From contig CAZYGK010000003.1 of the NCBI GenBank assembly GCA_964647355.1, forward strand, positions 1 through 64,000: a stretch of 64,000 bases of DNA, in the 5' to 3' direction. The notes under the pieces are model-generated. The model had not been told where the DNA came from, ran no database searches, and worked only from the letters and a program-made list of their open reading frames with translations. Each line of letters starts with the position of its first letter. Within the stretch, counting starts at the first letter, position 1. This document shows positions 42,581 through 52,257 of the stretch, one piece after another. Both the position numbers and the translations under genes were made by a program. This stretch comes from SZUA-430 sp964647355. GTDB lineage: Bacteria; Pseudomonadota; Alphaproteobacteria; Micropepsales; Micropepsaceae.

Positions 42581-42900
42581 CGCGAGCCGCGGTAGAGCGC
42601 GTAGAACACCGGCAACAACAGCAGCCCCAACACGATCGAAAGCAAGAGACCGGCGATCACGATCACGACCAAGACGGCGTAGAGATCCTTGAACCATCCG
42701 GGAAGCTCAAACGGAGCGACCATCTCAAGAGTTGAGATCAAGAACAGCATCGTAGGCTCAACCACGGTCGCGTTCGCGACGGCAACCTGGCCGCCCAGTC
42801 GCTCAATGCCGCCGCCAAGTAGCATCGTACCGGCACCAACCCCACCGGCCAGCGTCAGAACAACAGCCAGAATGGCGTAAGGCCAAAACCACCGCCGCAC
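42577..42900 (-). CDS. Small two-TM membrane protein
   Basis: A 107-residue protein with two long hydrophobic segments (about 8-25 and 75-97) separated by a loop. Function unknown. The 3' end overlaps that of the convergent S24 repressor by four bases. Confidence 0.6.
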   Translation of the reverse strand: MRRWFWPYAILAVVLTLAGGVGAGTMLLGGGIERLGGQVAVANATVVEPTMLFLISTLEMVAPFELPGWFKDLYAVLVVIVIAGLLLSIVLGLLLLPVFYALYRGSR

Positions 42901-42976
42901 CCGAGCCCTCCCCCAAGCCCAACGCGGAGGGTCTTACCATGATCGCTGCGCCCTAGCTGCAGCGCCAGGGTCACGG

Positions 42977-43723
42977 TCAAACGGCGATGATGCGTTCGCG
43001 AAGGGCTTTCGCGACGGCCTGAATCCGGGTGGAGACGCCAAGCTTCGCCTTCGCGCTATCGACATGGAACCGCACCGTTCGCGGGCTGATACCCAAGAGC
43101 GCGCCGATTTCCGCATCCGGCAGGCCGATAGCGACCTGGCGCAGACACTGCGCCTCACGGGCCGACAAAGCATTAACCGAAGGCGAGTTGCCATCCCTAA
43201 GCGCTAGCGCCTTCTCCACCCCCGCATGCGCAACAACCTGCAGCAGTGCGCGGGTCAACGGACTGGCGTCCGGCTCGCGCCCGCCAAAATTGGTCCCGAC
43301 GACCGGCTGGCCAGCCCGGTATACGGGGACCACGAGCCCTTCGCCCTGTCGCACCACCTCGGCCATCAGTTCAAGCCAGCGCGCACCCTTGTGCGCCGGA
43401 TCGTTTCGCAACTCCGAGATCAGAAATGGCTGCGGCCCCTCCATGCAATTGCGTACGACGGGGTGCTGCGAGGCGAGCATCTCGCGATCGACATCGGCAA
43501 GCACTCTTGGCTCATCGCTATAAAGCAGCGCTTCTCTCGCACCGGCCACCACGCGTCCCAAATCAAGCGCCAAGAAGTGGGAGTAACCAAACCGGGCCGC
43601 GAATTCCTTAACGCCCGGCCAAACGGCCCCGACGCTGCTTGCGCCGCGAATGCGGGACAAAGCCTCCGTCAAATCGGAATACGCGTCCATTGCCCCGATG
43701 CACCCCTCGATAACCACGCTCAT
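42977..43723 (-). CDS. LuxR-family regulator without nearby LuxI (LuxR solo)
   Basis: A 248-residue protein with an autoinducer-binding-type N-domain (about 25-165) and a LuxR HTH (ALSAREAQCLRQVAIG, DAEIGALLGISPRTVRFHVDSAKAKL). No synthase gene is in the window. The positions that usually read W..Y and D-P in acyl-homoserine-lactone binders read V..D and SQHPVV here, so the ligand may not be an acyl-homoserine lactone. DNA binding appears intact. Confidence 0.8.
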   Translation of the reverse strand: MSVVIEGCIGAMDAYSDLTEALSRIRGASSVGAVWPGVKEFAARFGYSHFLALDLGRVVAGAREALLYSDEPRVLADVDREMLASQHPVVRNCMEGPQPFLISELRNDPAHKGARWLELMAEVVRQGEGLVVPVYRAGQPVVGTNFGGREPDASPLTRALLQVVAHAGVEKALALRDGNSPSVNALSAREAQCLRQVAIGLPDAEIGALLGISPRTVRFHVDSAKAKLGVSTRIQAVAKALRERIIAV

Positions 43724-44360
43724 TGTTCTTCTTCTCGCCGATCGCCCGGTCCCTTATGGCAACCAAGTCCGCTCGGGTCTTCTGGCTCTCGCGCCAGGGA
43801 TCGAACCGGAGCAAGGACCATTCCAGCCGGCCTTCCGAACCTCAAACGACTGATCGAAAGAAGCTCGCTGCAACGCAAAAACACGTTGTGCGTTCAGTGC
43901 ATGCGCATCGAAACTTCCTCCGTGCATGAAATCGCTCTCTCGTAACCATCACGACGATCAACCACTGAAACGAGCGGTAACACTCTGCGATCATCGTCCG
44001 TGCACGTCGTAAACGAACGGCGAGCGATGCAAATTGCTCCGCATGCGGAAAAATTTTGATTCCCCTCTATTGCAAAATCGAAAGTGGACATACGCTTCTG
44101 AGTAGAGTAGCCGCGTGATTCTCCGGCAGTTTCGTGGATCGGGCGTAAGGCGCGGCTACCGCCTAGGGAGGGCGGGAGTATGCGTAAGGGGCTGGGACGT
44201 CCGCGTGACGTCGGCGAGCGTTGGGTAAATTGGGCGGGTGTGTTCCGAAAAGACGGGAAGGTCTAACGGCGCGGTTTTCGGACCGCGGCGTGGTTTCTTC
44301 TGCGCGCCGGCGGCATGTGTTGGGGCCTATGGCGCGAATCTTGCGGAGCACAGGATCGCC
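43724..44360. other. Long intergenic region before the barrel-like gene
   Basis: No protein gene is supported in these 637 bases. The AT-rich part around 44035-44110 (AAAAATTTTGATT, TATTGCAAAATCG) is a plausible promoter region for the gene at 44361. The segment near 43784-43815 contains GGGATCGAACC, which briefly resembles a tRNA T-arm, but no cloverleaf can be drawn. No terminator is obvious. Confidence 0.5.
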
Positions 44361-46004
44361 ATGGAACATCGTTTACCCCGTAGATTGGGACAAAACCGGC
44401 TAAGCACGCTGTTGCTTGCAGGTTCCGCCATTTGCGTCACCGGCAGCGCGCGTGCCGAACCGATACAAGGCTACTGGCTAGCGCCCACTGTCCTCGCCAG
44501 TAACCTCGGCATCGAAGCCTCGGTCGCCGCGCAACAGATCAAAACGCTGAAAGCGAAAGTCTTCGTCAAGAACGACGTCGAACTGTTCGTCGCCCCGGCA
44601 CCGAACTGGAAAGACCTGACGCCGGCCTTGGACGGATTCGATCAGCCGGTTCAGTTCTCGGACGCGGATGCGCCGCAAGCGCCGATCTCGCTCAAGCTTC
44701 GCGGCAGCACGCTCGACCTTGAGCCCGCGGTCAACGTCAAAGTTGACCGTCTGGCGAACGGCGCAAACTTCGGCACCGGCAACGTCACGGCAGAAAGTGC
44801 CGGCTTCGATGCGCAACTCTTTGACGGCCGCCTCAGCTTCAGCACCGACATCGCAAAGATGGACGACAATGCCGACACGCGCGATTTCCGCGACCCGCAG
44901 CTGCGTGATCGCGACCGCTCGATCGGCCTCAACGACACGTCGCGCCGTCACCGCTTCTCAGCGAAAGTGATCGACACCGAAAATCTGCGCCTTCTGGTCG
45001 ACGGCGATTTCGGCGAGACGTCGGAAGGTTTTGCCGCGACACTGCAGGAACTTCCCACCGGCCGGCTCGTCCTGCCCGGCTCGTGGTCGAACCTGACCTC
45101 AAGCCTTGAGATCGGCGACGCGCGCGTGAAGGTCGACTACCAAGACTACGTCACGAATCGCGAAGCGCTGAAGCGGCAAGGCTTCACGCTCGCCTACGCA
45201 TCGTCGGCGATGTCCGTGTACCGCAAGGAGGGGATGGAGTTTAACCTGACCCAAGGCGGTCAGTGGTTGAAGCGCACCTCGTTCACCGGCATCAACGCCG
45301 ACGTCATCGTCGCCGACGTGCTTCCGGAGGCGGTCGCCGACGCGATCGATCCGATCCGTCCGTTCCTGCCGACGATGATCAGCGGCGGGTTCGAACGCGG
45401 CGACATCGTGCGCGCCGAACTTCTGCCCGGGCCGCGCGACCGCGTGTCGACGGCAAACGCCGCCTTGATGTGGGACACGCGACTCGGCGAGACGACGGCC
45501 AGCTTCTGGGAACGGCGCACGAACACGGACATCATTCAGCCCGGCGGCGAAGACTCGAAGATCGAACTGTCGCGCTCGCGCGATCGCTTCGTCGACATCT
45601 CGCACAAGGTCCGCCGCGGCAGCTGGCAGTTTGGCGCCGGACTTTCGATGATCGAAACCGACGACACGATCGCAGGCGTCCGCACCGCTCAAAGCGAAAT
45701 CGCCCCGCACATCTCTGTCGCCTACGCGCCGGAGAACGGGCCGCGTATCGAGCTGCGCTACGGCGCCGCCGACGCACAGTCGCAAATCCTCGACGACAAT
45801 CTGGCCGCACGCGCGAAGACGAAGCAGCTCCAACTCAGCGTCGACATCTCGACGTTCGCACAGGAAGAACTCAACAAGCCGGACGCCAAGTTGAAGCTTG
45901 AGTACCGCTACGACCTGAACGGCAGCGACCGCGATCCCGTCTCGGGACGCGAGCGCGGCGGCGGACATGCGGTCTTGCTGACGTTCTCGACGCCGCTGAA
46001 CTGA
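44361..46004 (+). CDS. Exported protein, probably outer-membrane/beta-rich
   Basis: A 547-residue protein with an N-terminal basic stretch and signal sequence (about 13-33, LLLAGSAICVTGSARA). The body is rich in alternating polar/hydrophobic strands (VNVKVDRLA, RFSAKVIDTENLRLLVDGDFG, ALMWDTRLGETTASFWERR, RIELRYGAADAQ, LKLEYRYDLNG) and ends in HAVLLTFSTPL, with an aromatic residue third to fifth from the end as in outer-membrane barrels. No known family recognised. ATG 44361 lacks a strong ribosome-binding site; the long upstream leader is described separately. Confidence 0.65.
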   Translation: MEHRLPRRLGQNRLSTLLLAGSAICVTGSARAEPIQGYWLAPTVLASNLGIEASVAAQQIKTLKAKVFVKNDVELFVAPAPNWKDLTPALDGFDQPVQFSDADAPQAPISLKLRGSTLDLEPAVNVKVDRLANGANFGTGNVTAESAGFDAQLFDGRLSFSTDIAKMDDNADTRDFRDPQLRDRDRSIGLNDTSRRHRFSAKVIDTENLRLLVDGDFGETSEGFAATLQELPTGRLVLPGSWSNLTSSLEIGDARVKVDYQDYVTNREALKRQGFTLAYASSAMSVYRKEGMEFNLTQGGQWLKRTSFTGINADVIVADVLPEAVADAIDPIRPFLPTMISGGFERGDIVRAELLPGPRDRVSTANAALMWDTRLGETTASFWERRTNTDIIQPGGEDSKIELSRSRDRFVDISHKVRRGSWQFGAGLSMIETDDTIAGVRTAQSEIAPHISVAYAPENGPRIELRYGAADAQSQILDDNLAARAKTKQLQLSVDISTFAQEELNKPDAKLKLEYRYDLNGSDRDPVSGRERGGGHAVLLTFSTPLN

Positions 46005-46079
46005 CGCTTTTCCGCCATCGCAGGCGTGCGGCCTCCGCCGCCCTTGACGCATGGCCACGCTTGGCGACTGAATACGGCC

Positions 46080-46910
46080 ATGAGCAACGCCGGAACCGCT
46101 ACGGGCGCGTACCTGCCCCAGGACCGCACGACACTCGCTTTCCACTCGAACGTCGGCTCGCGCCACGTCCCTTATGGGCCGCTGCCGCGCCAGAAGCTCG
46201 ACATCTATGTTCCGAAGAACGGCGAGGTGAAAGCGACCATCCTCTACCTTTACGGTGGCGGCTGGGTGTCGGGCGCACGGTGGTACTATCGCCTGTTCGG
46301 CCGCGCGATGGCCAAGCGCGGCTACGCTGTCGTGGTGCCCGATTATCACCTATTCCCACACGCAACATTTCCCGCCTTCGTGGAAGATGCAGCGCTCGCG
46401 TTCAAATGGATGCACGATCACGCGGGCGAACTCGGCGGCAACTCGGCACGCATGTTCGTCATGGGCCACTCCGCCGGCGCACATATCTCGACGTTGCTCG
46501 CACTCGACCCGGCCTACCTGCGCGCACATAGGTTAGAGACATCGGCGATCAAGGGCGTTATCGGTCTCGCGGGCCCCTACACGCTGGACCCGCTCAAATG
46601 GACAGGCGTCAAAGACATTTTCGCCACGTCCCGCGACGCACCCCATGCCGCCCGGCCGATTAAGCTCGTGCGCGCGGGTGCGCCGCCGATGCTGCTCCTG
46701 CACGGCGCCCGCGACCGCCTCGTCGGTCCGAACGCCAGCATCAACCTCGCAACCGCCCTCACAGCCGCAGGCGCCTCCGCCGAAGCGAAGGTCTATCCGA
46801 ACATCGGCCACTTCGAGATCTTTGCGGCTTATCTCTGGGGCTGGCGTTGGCGTGCCGCCGTGCTCAAGGACACCGAAACCTTCATCGAAACGCGCTTGAA
46901 CGGCCGTTAG
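46080..46910 (+). CDS. Alpha/beta hydrolase, carboxylesterase-like
   Basis: A 276-residue alpha/beta hydrolase: oxyanion-hole motif YLYGGGWVSG, nucleophile elbow GHSAGAH, acid at ARDRLVG and His at GHFEIF. The layout fits the hormone-sensitive lipase/esterase-like family; the substrate is likely a small ester or lactone. Cytosolic, no signal peptide. It converges with the PaaI thioesterase, their stops overlapping by four bases. Confidence 0.88.
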   Translation: MSNAGTATGAYLPQDRTTLAFHSNVGSRHVPYGPLPRQKLDIYVPKNGEVKATILYLYGGGWVSGARWYYRLFGRAMAKRGYAVVVPDYHLFPHATFPAFVEDAALAFKWMHDHAGELGGNSARMFVMGHSAGAHISTLLALDPAYLRAHRLETSAIKGVIGLAGPYTLDPLKWTGVKDIFATSRDAPHAARPIKLVRAGAPPMLLLHGARDRLVGPNASINLATALTAAGASAEAKVYPNIGHFEIFAAYLWGWRWRAAVLKDTETFIETRLNGR

Positions 46911-47308
46911 AGAACCATCTGCGTCTGCGTCACGAGCGCAACCAGCTTGCCGTCCTCGCGCGTGATCCGTGTCTGCCAAACTTGCGTCTTGCCGCCGCGA
47001 TGCACGGGCGTGGTCGTCGCACGCACCAGGCTGCCGCTCTGCGCGGGTGACAGAAAATTCGTCTTGCTTTCGATCGTAGTCGTCCCTTTCGCCCCTTCGG
47101 GCAGATTCAGAAACGTAGCGACCGCACCGGTCGTATCGGCAAGGGCCATCGCTGCCCCGCCGTGCAAAATGGGCATCGGCGCCGTACAAAGGTCCTCACG
47201 CACCTTCAACTCGGCAACGACCTCGTCCTTCGCCACGGAAACGAACCGCACGCCCATCAGTTTGGCGAACGGTAGCGGATTGGCGTTCAATTGATCTGCG
47301 GTGAGCAT
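46907..47308 (-). CDS. PaaI family thioesterase
   Basis: A 133-residue hot-dog thioesterase. ILHGGAAMALADTTGAVAT is the PaaI core motif with catalytic residues, followed by KTNFLSPAQSGSLVR and WQTRITREDGKLVALVTQTQ. It hydrolyses acyl-CoA thioesters; in the paa pathway it is an editing enzyme, but no paa genes lie here. Confidence 0.9.
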   Translation of the reverse strand: MLTADQLNANPLPFAKLMGVRFVSVAKDEVVAELKVREDLCTAPMPILHGGAAMALADTTGAVATFLNLPEGAKGTTTIESKTNFLSPAQSGSLVRATTTPVHRGGKTQVWQTRITREDGKLVALVTQTQMVL

Positions 47309-47379
47309 GTCCCAACCTCGCTACTAGCGTAGTCCAACTAAGCGCGCACACCGCCCGAAAGCGACTACCTGAGAGGTAA

Positions 47380-47991
47380 TCAACCCTCCCGCAAGACCCG
47401 TGCCTTCTTAGCGGCAGGCCGATCCCAGCACCGCCTCACCCAAGCGTGAAGGTTAGGCTTGCCCGCAAGGTCGACAAACAGCAGCCGATAGAGCGTCGAT
47501 GCGACGTTTAGGTCGGCGACGGTGAACGCATCCGGTTCGACCAAATACTCCCGCCCTTCGAGTGCGTCGTTCAGAACCTGAAGCGGCCACTCCATAGCTT
47601 CCCGCGCCTCATGCGCAATCTTCACGTCGCGCGCCTCCGGCGGAAGCAGCATGCTGTGCGAAATCCAGCGCACGATCGGCGCGTCGAGTTCCGACATCAC
47701 CCAAAAGCTCCACTGCCAGGCTTTAGCCTCGCCTTGGGGTTCGCGCGGATAGAGCTTCCCGTGCTTCTTCGCAAGATACAGATTGATCGCCATCGACTCC
47801 GAGAGCTTGAACCCTGCGTCGTCGATCGCCGGAATATGGCCGGCCGGATTGATCTTCAGATATTCAGCCGATCGCGTACCACCATCGGCCGTCGTGGTCC
47901 TCACGAGTTCGTACGGAACGCCGATTTCCTCGCAAAGCCAAAGCGTTCGAATGGCCCGCGACTGCGGATAGCCGTAGATTTTGAGCGACAT
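47380..47991 (-). CDS. Glutathione S-transferase
   Basis: A 203-residue GST: thioredoxin-like N-domain (SLKIYGYPQSRAIRTLWLCEEIG...NPAGHIPAIDDAGFKLSESMAINLYLAKK) and helical C-domain (PLQVLNDALEGREYLVEPDAFTVADLNVAS). The Ser/Tyr that activates glutathione lies in GYPQSRAIR. The start is ATG 47991, two bases after the sodC stop; a longer upstream frame is not used. Co-transcribed with sodC. Confidence 0.88.
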   Translation of the reverse strand: MSLKIYGYPQSRAIRTLWLCEEIGVPYELVRTTTADGGTRSAEYLKINPAGHIPAIDDAGFKLSESMAINLYLAKKHGKLYPREPQGEAKAWQWSFWVMSELDAPIVRWISHSMLLPPEARDVKIAHEAREAMEWPLQVLNDALEGREYLVEPDAFTVADLNVASTLYRLLFVDLAGKPNLHAWVRRCWDRPAAKKARVLREG

Positions 47992-47992
47992 C

Positions 47993-48631
47993 CTACTGGG
48001 CCTCGTCCCAATCCACGCTGACGGCGCCGCACGCGATCCGAGCCCCGCCACCGCCCAGCGGCAGCGGTTGATCCGAGAAATTGTCGCCGCCCTGGTGAAT
48101 GACGATCGCGCGGCCTCGCACCTCGTTCACCGAAAGGCGCAACGCGTTCATGGCTTCGCTCGCCGTACCGTCAGCGCCAACGTTCAGCACCGGCAGGTCA
48201 CCGCGATGACCACCGCTTCCGGTCGGCCCCACGTGCTTACCCGTCGCGTTTGGATCGTAGTGGCCGCCGGCCGCAAGCCCGGCTTGCATCTTTCCGTCTT
48301 TCATGCCGGGACCGCAATTCGGATTCTCGTGCACGTGAAAGCCGTGTGGCCCGGGTGGCAATCCCTTGAGCTTCGGCACGATGCGCAAGCCCCCGCGCGA
48401 ATCCGAAAGCGTCAGCGTCCCGATCTCAGGGCCAACGCCACTCGCATCGATCCTATACATCGAAACGGTGACCTGCCGCAGCATGGTCGCGCTGCCGCCG
48501 CCAACGGGAACCGTCGTCGAAGCGCCGATGCCCACATTGCCAGACGTACCGCCGACACCGACACCAACCGACATGCCCTGACAGCCGGCAAGCGCCAGCG
48601 CTGCAACACAAATGAGAACCGCCTTGTGCAT
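47993..48631 (-). CDS. sodC: Copper/zinc superoxide dismutase, lipoprotein
   Basis: A 212-residue SodC with a lipobox (ALALAGC, Cys17) so it is likely membrane-anchored in the periplasm. Cu ligands HGFHVH, the bridging/zinc region HYDPNATGKHVGP with HRGDLP, and the later His in AIVIHQGGDNF are all present, as are the two disulfide cysteines (NPNC and IACGAV). It turns superoxide into oxygen and peroxide. The window has no obvious redox regulator next to it; GST follows on the same transcript. Confidence 0.93.
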   Translation of the reverse strand: MHKAVLICVAALALAGCQGMSVGVGVGGTSGNVGIGASTTVPVGGGSATMLRQVTVSMYRIDASGVGPEIGTLTLSDSRGGLRIVPKLKGLPPGPHGFHVHENPNCGPGMKDGKMQAGLAAGGHYDPNATGKHVGPTGSGGHRGDLPVLNVGADGTASEAMNALRLSVNEVRGRAIVIHQGGDNFSDQPLPLGGGGARIACGAVSVDWDEAQ

Positions 48632-48642
48632 CGAAGCACTCC

Positions 48643-51039
48643 CTAAGTCGCGGCGCGAAGGTGCCGGATCGGGCGGCCCGGAGCAATGGCTTCTGCCGCG
48701 CGTACAATCGCATTCGCGTCGATTCCGTAATGCCGGTACAACTCCGCAATTGAGCCCGTCTGCCCGAAATGCTCGACGCCAAGCGCCCGCACACGATGCC
48801 CGTGCACTGAGCCGAGCCACGCCAGTGTCGCAGGATGCCCGTCCAACACCGTCACCAATGCACAATCCGGCGGCAGCACGCCAAGGACACGCTCGACATG
48901 CGACCGCGCCGCCCCAAGGCCGTGTTCGCGAGCGCGCTGTGCCGCGGTCCAGCCCGCGTTGAGCCGATCTGCCGATGTGATGGCCAGCAGCCCGACGTCG
49001 CGCCGGTCCTCAGCCATCAACCCAACCGCTTCGATGGCCTCGGGCGCAACCGCACCCATATAGGCGACGACAACCTGTGCGTTCGCGCCGGGCCGCCGGA
49101 GCCAATAGGCCCCGTCGATGATCCCTTGCGCGACCTCGTCCGTCATCTGCCGCTTCGGCTGCTCGATCGGCCGCGTCGACAGACGCAAATATACGGAGCC
49201 GCCCGTTTGATCGCGCAGCCATGTGCGCTCATCCGCCTCCCCTTCGCCGTCGCGCTGTATGTAGTCCATCGCGAAGCGGAGCATCACCGCAAGCTCGTCC
49301 ACATAGGCGGGTTCGAACGCACAAAGCCCGTCTTGGGCCATCCCGATCAGCGGCTGTGCGATCGACTGGTGCGCGCCCCCTTCCGGCGCCAGCGTGACGC
49401 CCGAAGGCGTCGCCACAATGATGAACCGCGCATCCTGATAGCAAGCATAGTTGAGCGCATCGAGCCCGCGCGCAATGAACGGATCGTAGAGCGTGCCGAT
49501 CGGGATCAAGCGCTCGCCATCGATCGAATGCGACAGACCCAACGCAGACAGCAAGATGAACAGATTCATCTCTGCAATACCGAGCTCGATATGCTGCCCC
49601 TTCGGACCGAACTCCCACGCGAAGGTCGAGGGAATACGCTCCTGCTTGAACGTATCGGCCAGCGCCTCGCGCGCAAACAATCCGCGCCGGTTTACCCATC
49701 CGCCCAAGTTCGTCGACACCGTCACGTCCGGCGAACACGTCACGACCCGCTGAGCAAGCTCGCTTCTGGTGCGTCCAAGCTCGTTCAAAAGGTTGCCGAA
49801 GCCCGCCTGGGTCGACTGCTCGCCCGCCGGCGGAAACGAGAGCGCCGCCGGGACCTCCATGCGAGGCGCGTCGAAGCGGCGCCTGCCCGCTTGCGCGAAC
49901 GGCACATTCGAGAGGAAAGAACTCAAGGCCGCCTCTGACGTTCGAAGACCCTCGAAGCGATCCCATTCATGCCCCTCCCGCACATTCATAACCTTGCGAA
50001 AGGTCTCCATCTGCGCCGGCGTCATCAGCCCCGCATGATTGTCCTTATGCCCCTGCAGCGGCAGACCGTACCCTTTGATCGTATAGGCGATGAAACACGT
50101 CGGCCGGTCGTGATCAACGGCCGCAAACGCGTCGAGCAGATGCGGTAGATCGTGCCCGCCCAAATTCGTCATCAGCGCCGCAAGTTCTGTATCGTTGCGC
50201 GCTTCGATCAGCTTCGTGACCGCGCCCTGATCGCCGATGTCGTCGAGCAGCCGCTTCCGCCACACCGCACCGCCTTGGTAGGTCAAGGCCGAATAGAGCT
50301 GGTTCGGGCATGCATCGATCCAATCGCGCAAGCGCGCCCCGCCCGGCTCCTTGAACGCAGCCTCAAGCAACGACCCGTACTTCAGAATGACGACGTCCCA
50401 GCCGAAATTGCGAAACATCGCCTCGAACCGCGACCAAAGCCCCTCGCGCACAACCGCATCCAAGCTCTGCCGGTTGTAATCGACGATCCACCAGGTGTTC
50501 CGCACACCATGCTTCCACCCTTCGAGAAGCGCCTCGAAGATGTTGCCTTCGTCCATCTCGGCGTCACCGACCAGTGCGATCATTCGCCCTTCTGGCTTGT
50601 CCTTCGCCCAGCCGTGCGCGCGCACATAGTCCTGCACCAGCGACGAGAACAGCGTCTGCGCCACCCCAAGCCCGACCGAGCCGGTCGAGAAGTCCACGTC
50701 GTCGGCGTCCTTGGTCCGCGACGGATAGCTCTGCGCGCCTTTGTACCCGCGAAAGTTCTTGAGCTTGTCGACCGTCTGCAAGCCCAGCAGATACTGGATC
50801 GCATGAAAGTTCGGGCTCGCATGCGGCTTAACCGCAACCCGGTCTTCGGGCCGAAGCACGCCGAAATAGAGCGCGGTCATGATGGTCGCGAGCGACGCCG
50901 ACGATGCCTGGTGCCCGCCAACCTTCAACCCGTCGCCATGATCCCGCAGATGGTTCGCGTTGTGGATCGTCCAACTGGCCAGCCAAAGCACCTTTCGCTC
51001 AAGCTCGGCCAGGATTCTCAGCAACTCCGCACGCGCCAT
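48643..51039 (-). CDS. Transketolase-like, homodimeric PDH-E1-like protein
   Basis: A 798-residue thiamine-diphosphate enzyme. Motifs GDAEMDEGNIFEAL (TPP-binding, like the homodimeric AceE pattern), HDLPHLLDAF, TFAWEFGPKGQHIELGIAEMNLFILL and the C-terminal transketolase-like domain (HRVRALGVEHFGQTGS). It may be a 2-oxo acid dehydrogenase E1 or a transketolase-type enzyme. No E2/E3 genes are adjacent. Start ATG 51039 (first Met of the conserved N-terminus); a GTG at 51135 falls in the shared promoter region. The divergent LysR regulator begins about 110 bases away. Confidence 0.85.
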   Translation of the reverse strand: MARAELLRILAELERKVLWLASWTIHNANHLRDHGDGLKVGGHQASSASLATIMTALYFGVLRPEDRVAVKPHASPNFHAIQYLLGLQTVDKLKNFRGYKGAQSYPSRTKDADDVDFSTGSVGLGVAQTLFSSLVQDYVRAHGWAKDKPEGRMIALVGDAEMDEGNIFEALLEGWKHGVRNTWWIVDYNRQSLDAVVREGLWSRFEAMFRNFGWDVVILKYGSLLEAAFKEPGGARLRDWIDACPNQLYSALTYQGGAVWRKRLLDDIGDQGAVTKLIEARNDTELAALMTNLGGHDLPHLLDAFAAVDHDRPTCFIAYTIKGYGLPLQGHKDNHAGLMTPAQMETFRKVMNVREGHEWDRFEGLRTSEAALSSFLSNVPFAQAGRRRFDAPRMEVPAALSFPPAGEQSTQAGFGNLLNELGRTRSELAQRVVTCSPDVTVSTNLGGWVNRRGLFAREALADTFKQERIPSTFAWEFGPKGQHIELGIAEMNLFILLSALGLSHSIDGERLIPIGTLYDPFIARGLDALNYACYQDARFIIVATPSGVTLAPEGGAHQSIAQPLIGMAQDGLCAFEPAYVDELAVMLRFAMDYIQRDGEGEADERTWLRDQTGGSVYLRLSTRPIEQPKRQMTDEVAQGIIDGAYWLRRPGANAQVVVAYMGAVAPEAIEAVGLMAEDRRDVGLLAITSADRLNAGWTAAQRAREHGLGAARSHVERVLGVLPPDCALVTVLDGHPATLAWLGSVHGHRVRALGVEHFGQTGSIAELYRHYGIDANAIVRAAEAIAPGRPIRHLRAAT

Positions 51040-51149
51040 TGCCACCACATTCGGTAGGATTTCGCCCAACGGTAGGACACCGAAGCCGGCAATACCAGGC
51101 AACAAAAGGGCCTGGATCGGCCCCCCGGACGGCACTAATATGACAGCCC

Positions 51150-52034
51150 ATGGAAATGCACCAAGTCCGCTACTTCCTCGCCGTGTGCCGCACGCTGAAC
51201 TTCACCAAGGCGGCAGAGGATTGCAACGTCGCCCAGCCGTCGCTGACCCGGGCGATCCAGAAGCTTGAGGAGGAATTCGGCGGCCTCTTGTTCCATCGCG
51301 AGCGGGCCAACACGCACTTGACCGACTTGGGCCGTGCGATGCTCCCGCACCTTGAGCGAACCTATGAAGCCGCTCAATCCGCCAAACAGCTCGCGACGTC
51401 GTACAAGAAAGGCGATGTCGTTCACCTGCGCCTCGGCATATCGGCCACCGTACCCACCGCGGCCGTGACGAATGTCTTGGGCGGCGTACGCCAGGCAATC
51501 CCCACGTTCGAGCTTACGCTCGACGGCGGCGCCGATGTGAGATTGCTCGAAGAGGCGGTCGCCGGCGATCTCGATCTGATCGTGGTGGGCGACGACCACG
51601 ACCTGCCGGAACGCGTCCGCGCTTGGTCGCTGCATCGCGAGCCTTTGGTCGCGGTCATGCCCAAGAGCCACAAACTCGCGTCACAGAAATCGGTCGCGAT
51701 CACCGATCTGAATGACGTCGAGTTCATCCAACTCTCGAACTGCCCAATTGCCGAGCGCATTCGCCAGGTGTGCGCGAGCGCAGGTGTGACACCGAAGTTC
51801 ACCACGCGCGCGGCGAACTGCGACCAGGTAATCTCGCTAGTCCGCGAGGGCCTTGGGATCGCGACCCTACCCGCCAGCATGGCCGTCGGCACCGATCTGG
51901 TGACCAAGGCAATCGAAGGCCTGAACATCGAGCGTTCGATCACGCTGGGGACCGTCGCCGGCCGCCGCTTCTCGCCCGCCAGCGACGCCTTCGTAAAACT
52001 TGCGCGATCACGCGATTGGAGCAAAGTAGACTGA
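51150..52034 (+). CDS. LysR-type transcriptional regulator
   Basis: A 294-residue LTTR: N-terminal HTH (HQVRYFLAVCRTLNFTKAAEDCNVAQPSLTRAIQKLEEEFG) and a type 2 periplasmic-binding-protein-like ligand domain. It is divergent from the transketolase gene with about 110 bases between, so that gene is the likely target. The inducer is unknown. Confidence 0.88.
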   Translation: MEMHQVRYFLAVCRTLNFTKAAEDCNVAQPSLTRAIQKLEEEFGGLLFHRERANTHLTDLGRAMLPHLERTYEAAQSAKQLATSYKKGDVVHLRLGISATVPTAAVTNVLGGVRQAIPTFELTLDGGADVRLLEEAVAGDLDLIVVGDDHDLPERVRAWSLHREPLVAVMPKSHKLASQKSVAITDLNDVEFIQLSNCPIAERIRQVCASAGVTPKFTTRAANCDQVISLVREGLGIATLPASMAVGTDLVTKAIEGLNIERSITLGTVAGRRFSPASDAFVKLARSRDWSKVD

Positions 52035-52257
52035 CCGAGCCTTTGCACGCGCTACCGTTTGCGGCGCTCGCACGCGCACGTAGTTGGCACATTATGGATT
52101 CATCCCTGCCACCCGCTCCCATGCGACCCGAAGGAAGTACTCCCTCTAGCTATACGGATTAGATGAACCCTCGCTTGAGACCCTTAGCGGTGAGGGCAAT
52201 GATTCGCTGGCAAGCCTGCGCGATGGGCGCGGGACCCGAAACCTCCACGGGGACAAC

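Noticed and set aside
43780..43850. GGGATCGAACC stretch looked like a tRNA T-arm
   Set aside because: One base short of the normal T-arm; no acceptor, D- or anticodon arm can be folded with it on either strand.
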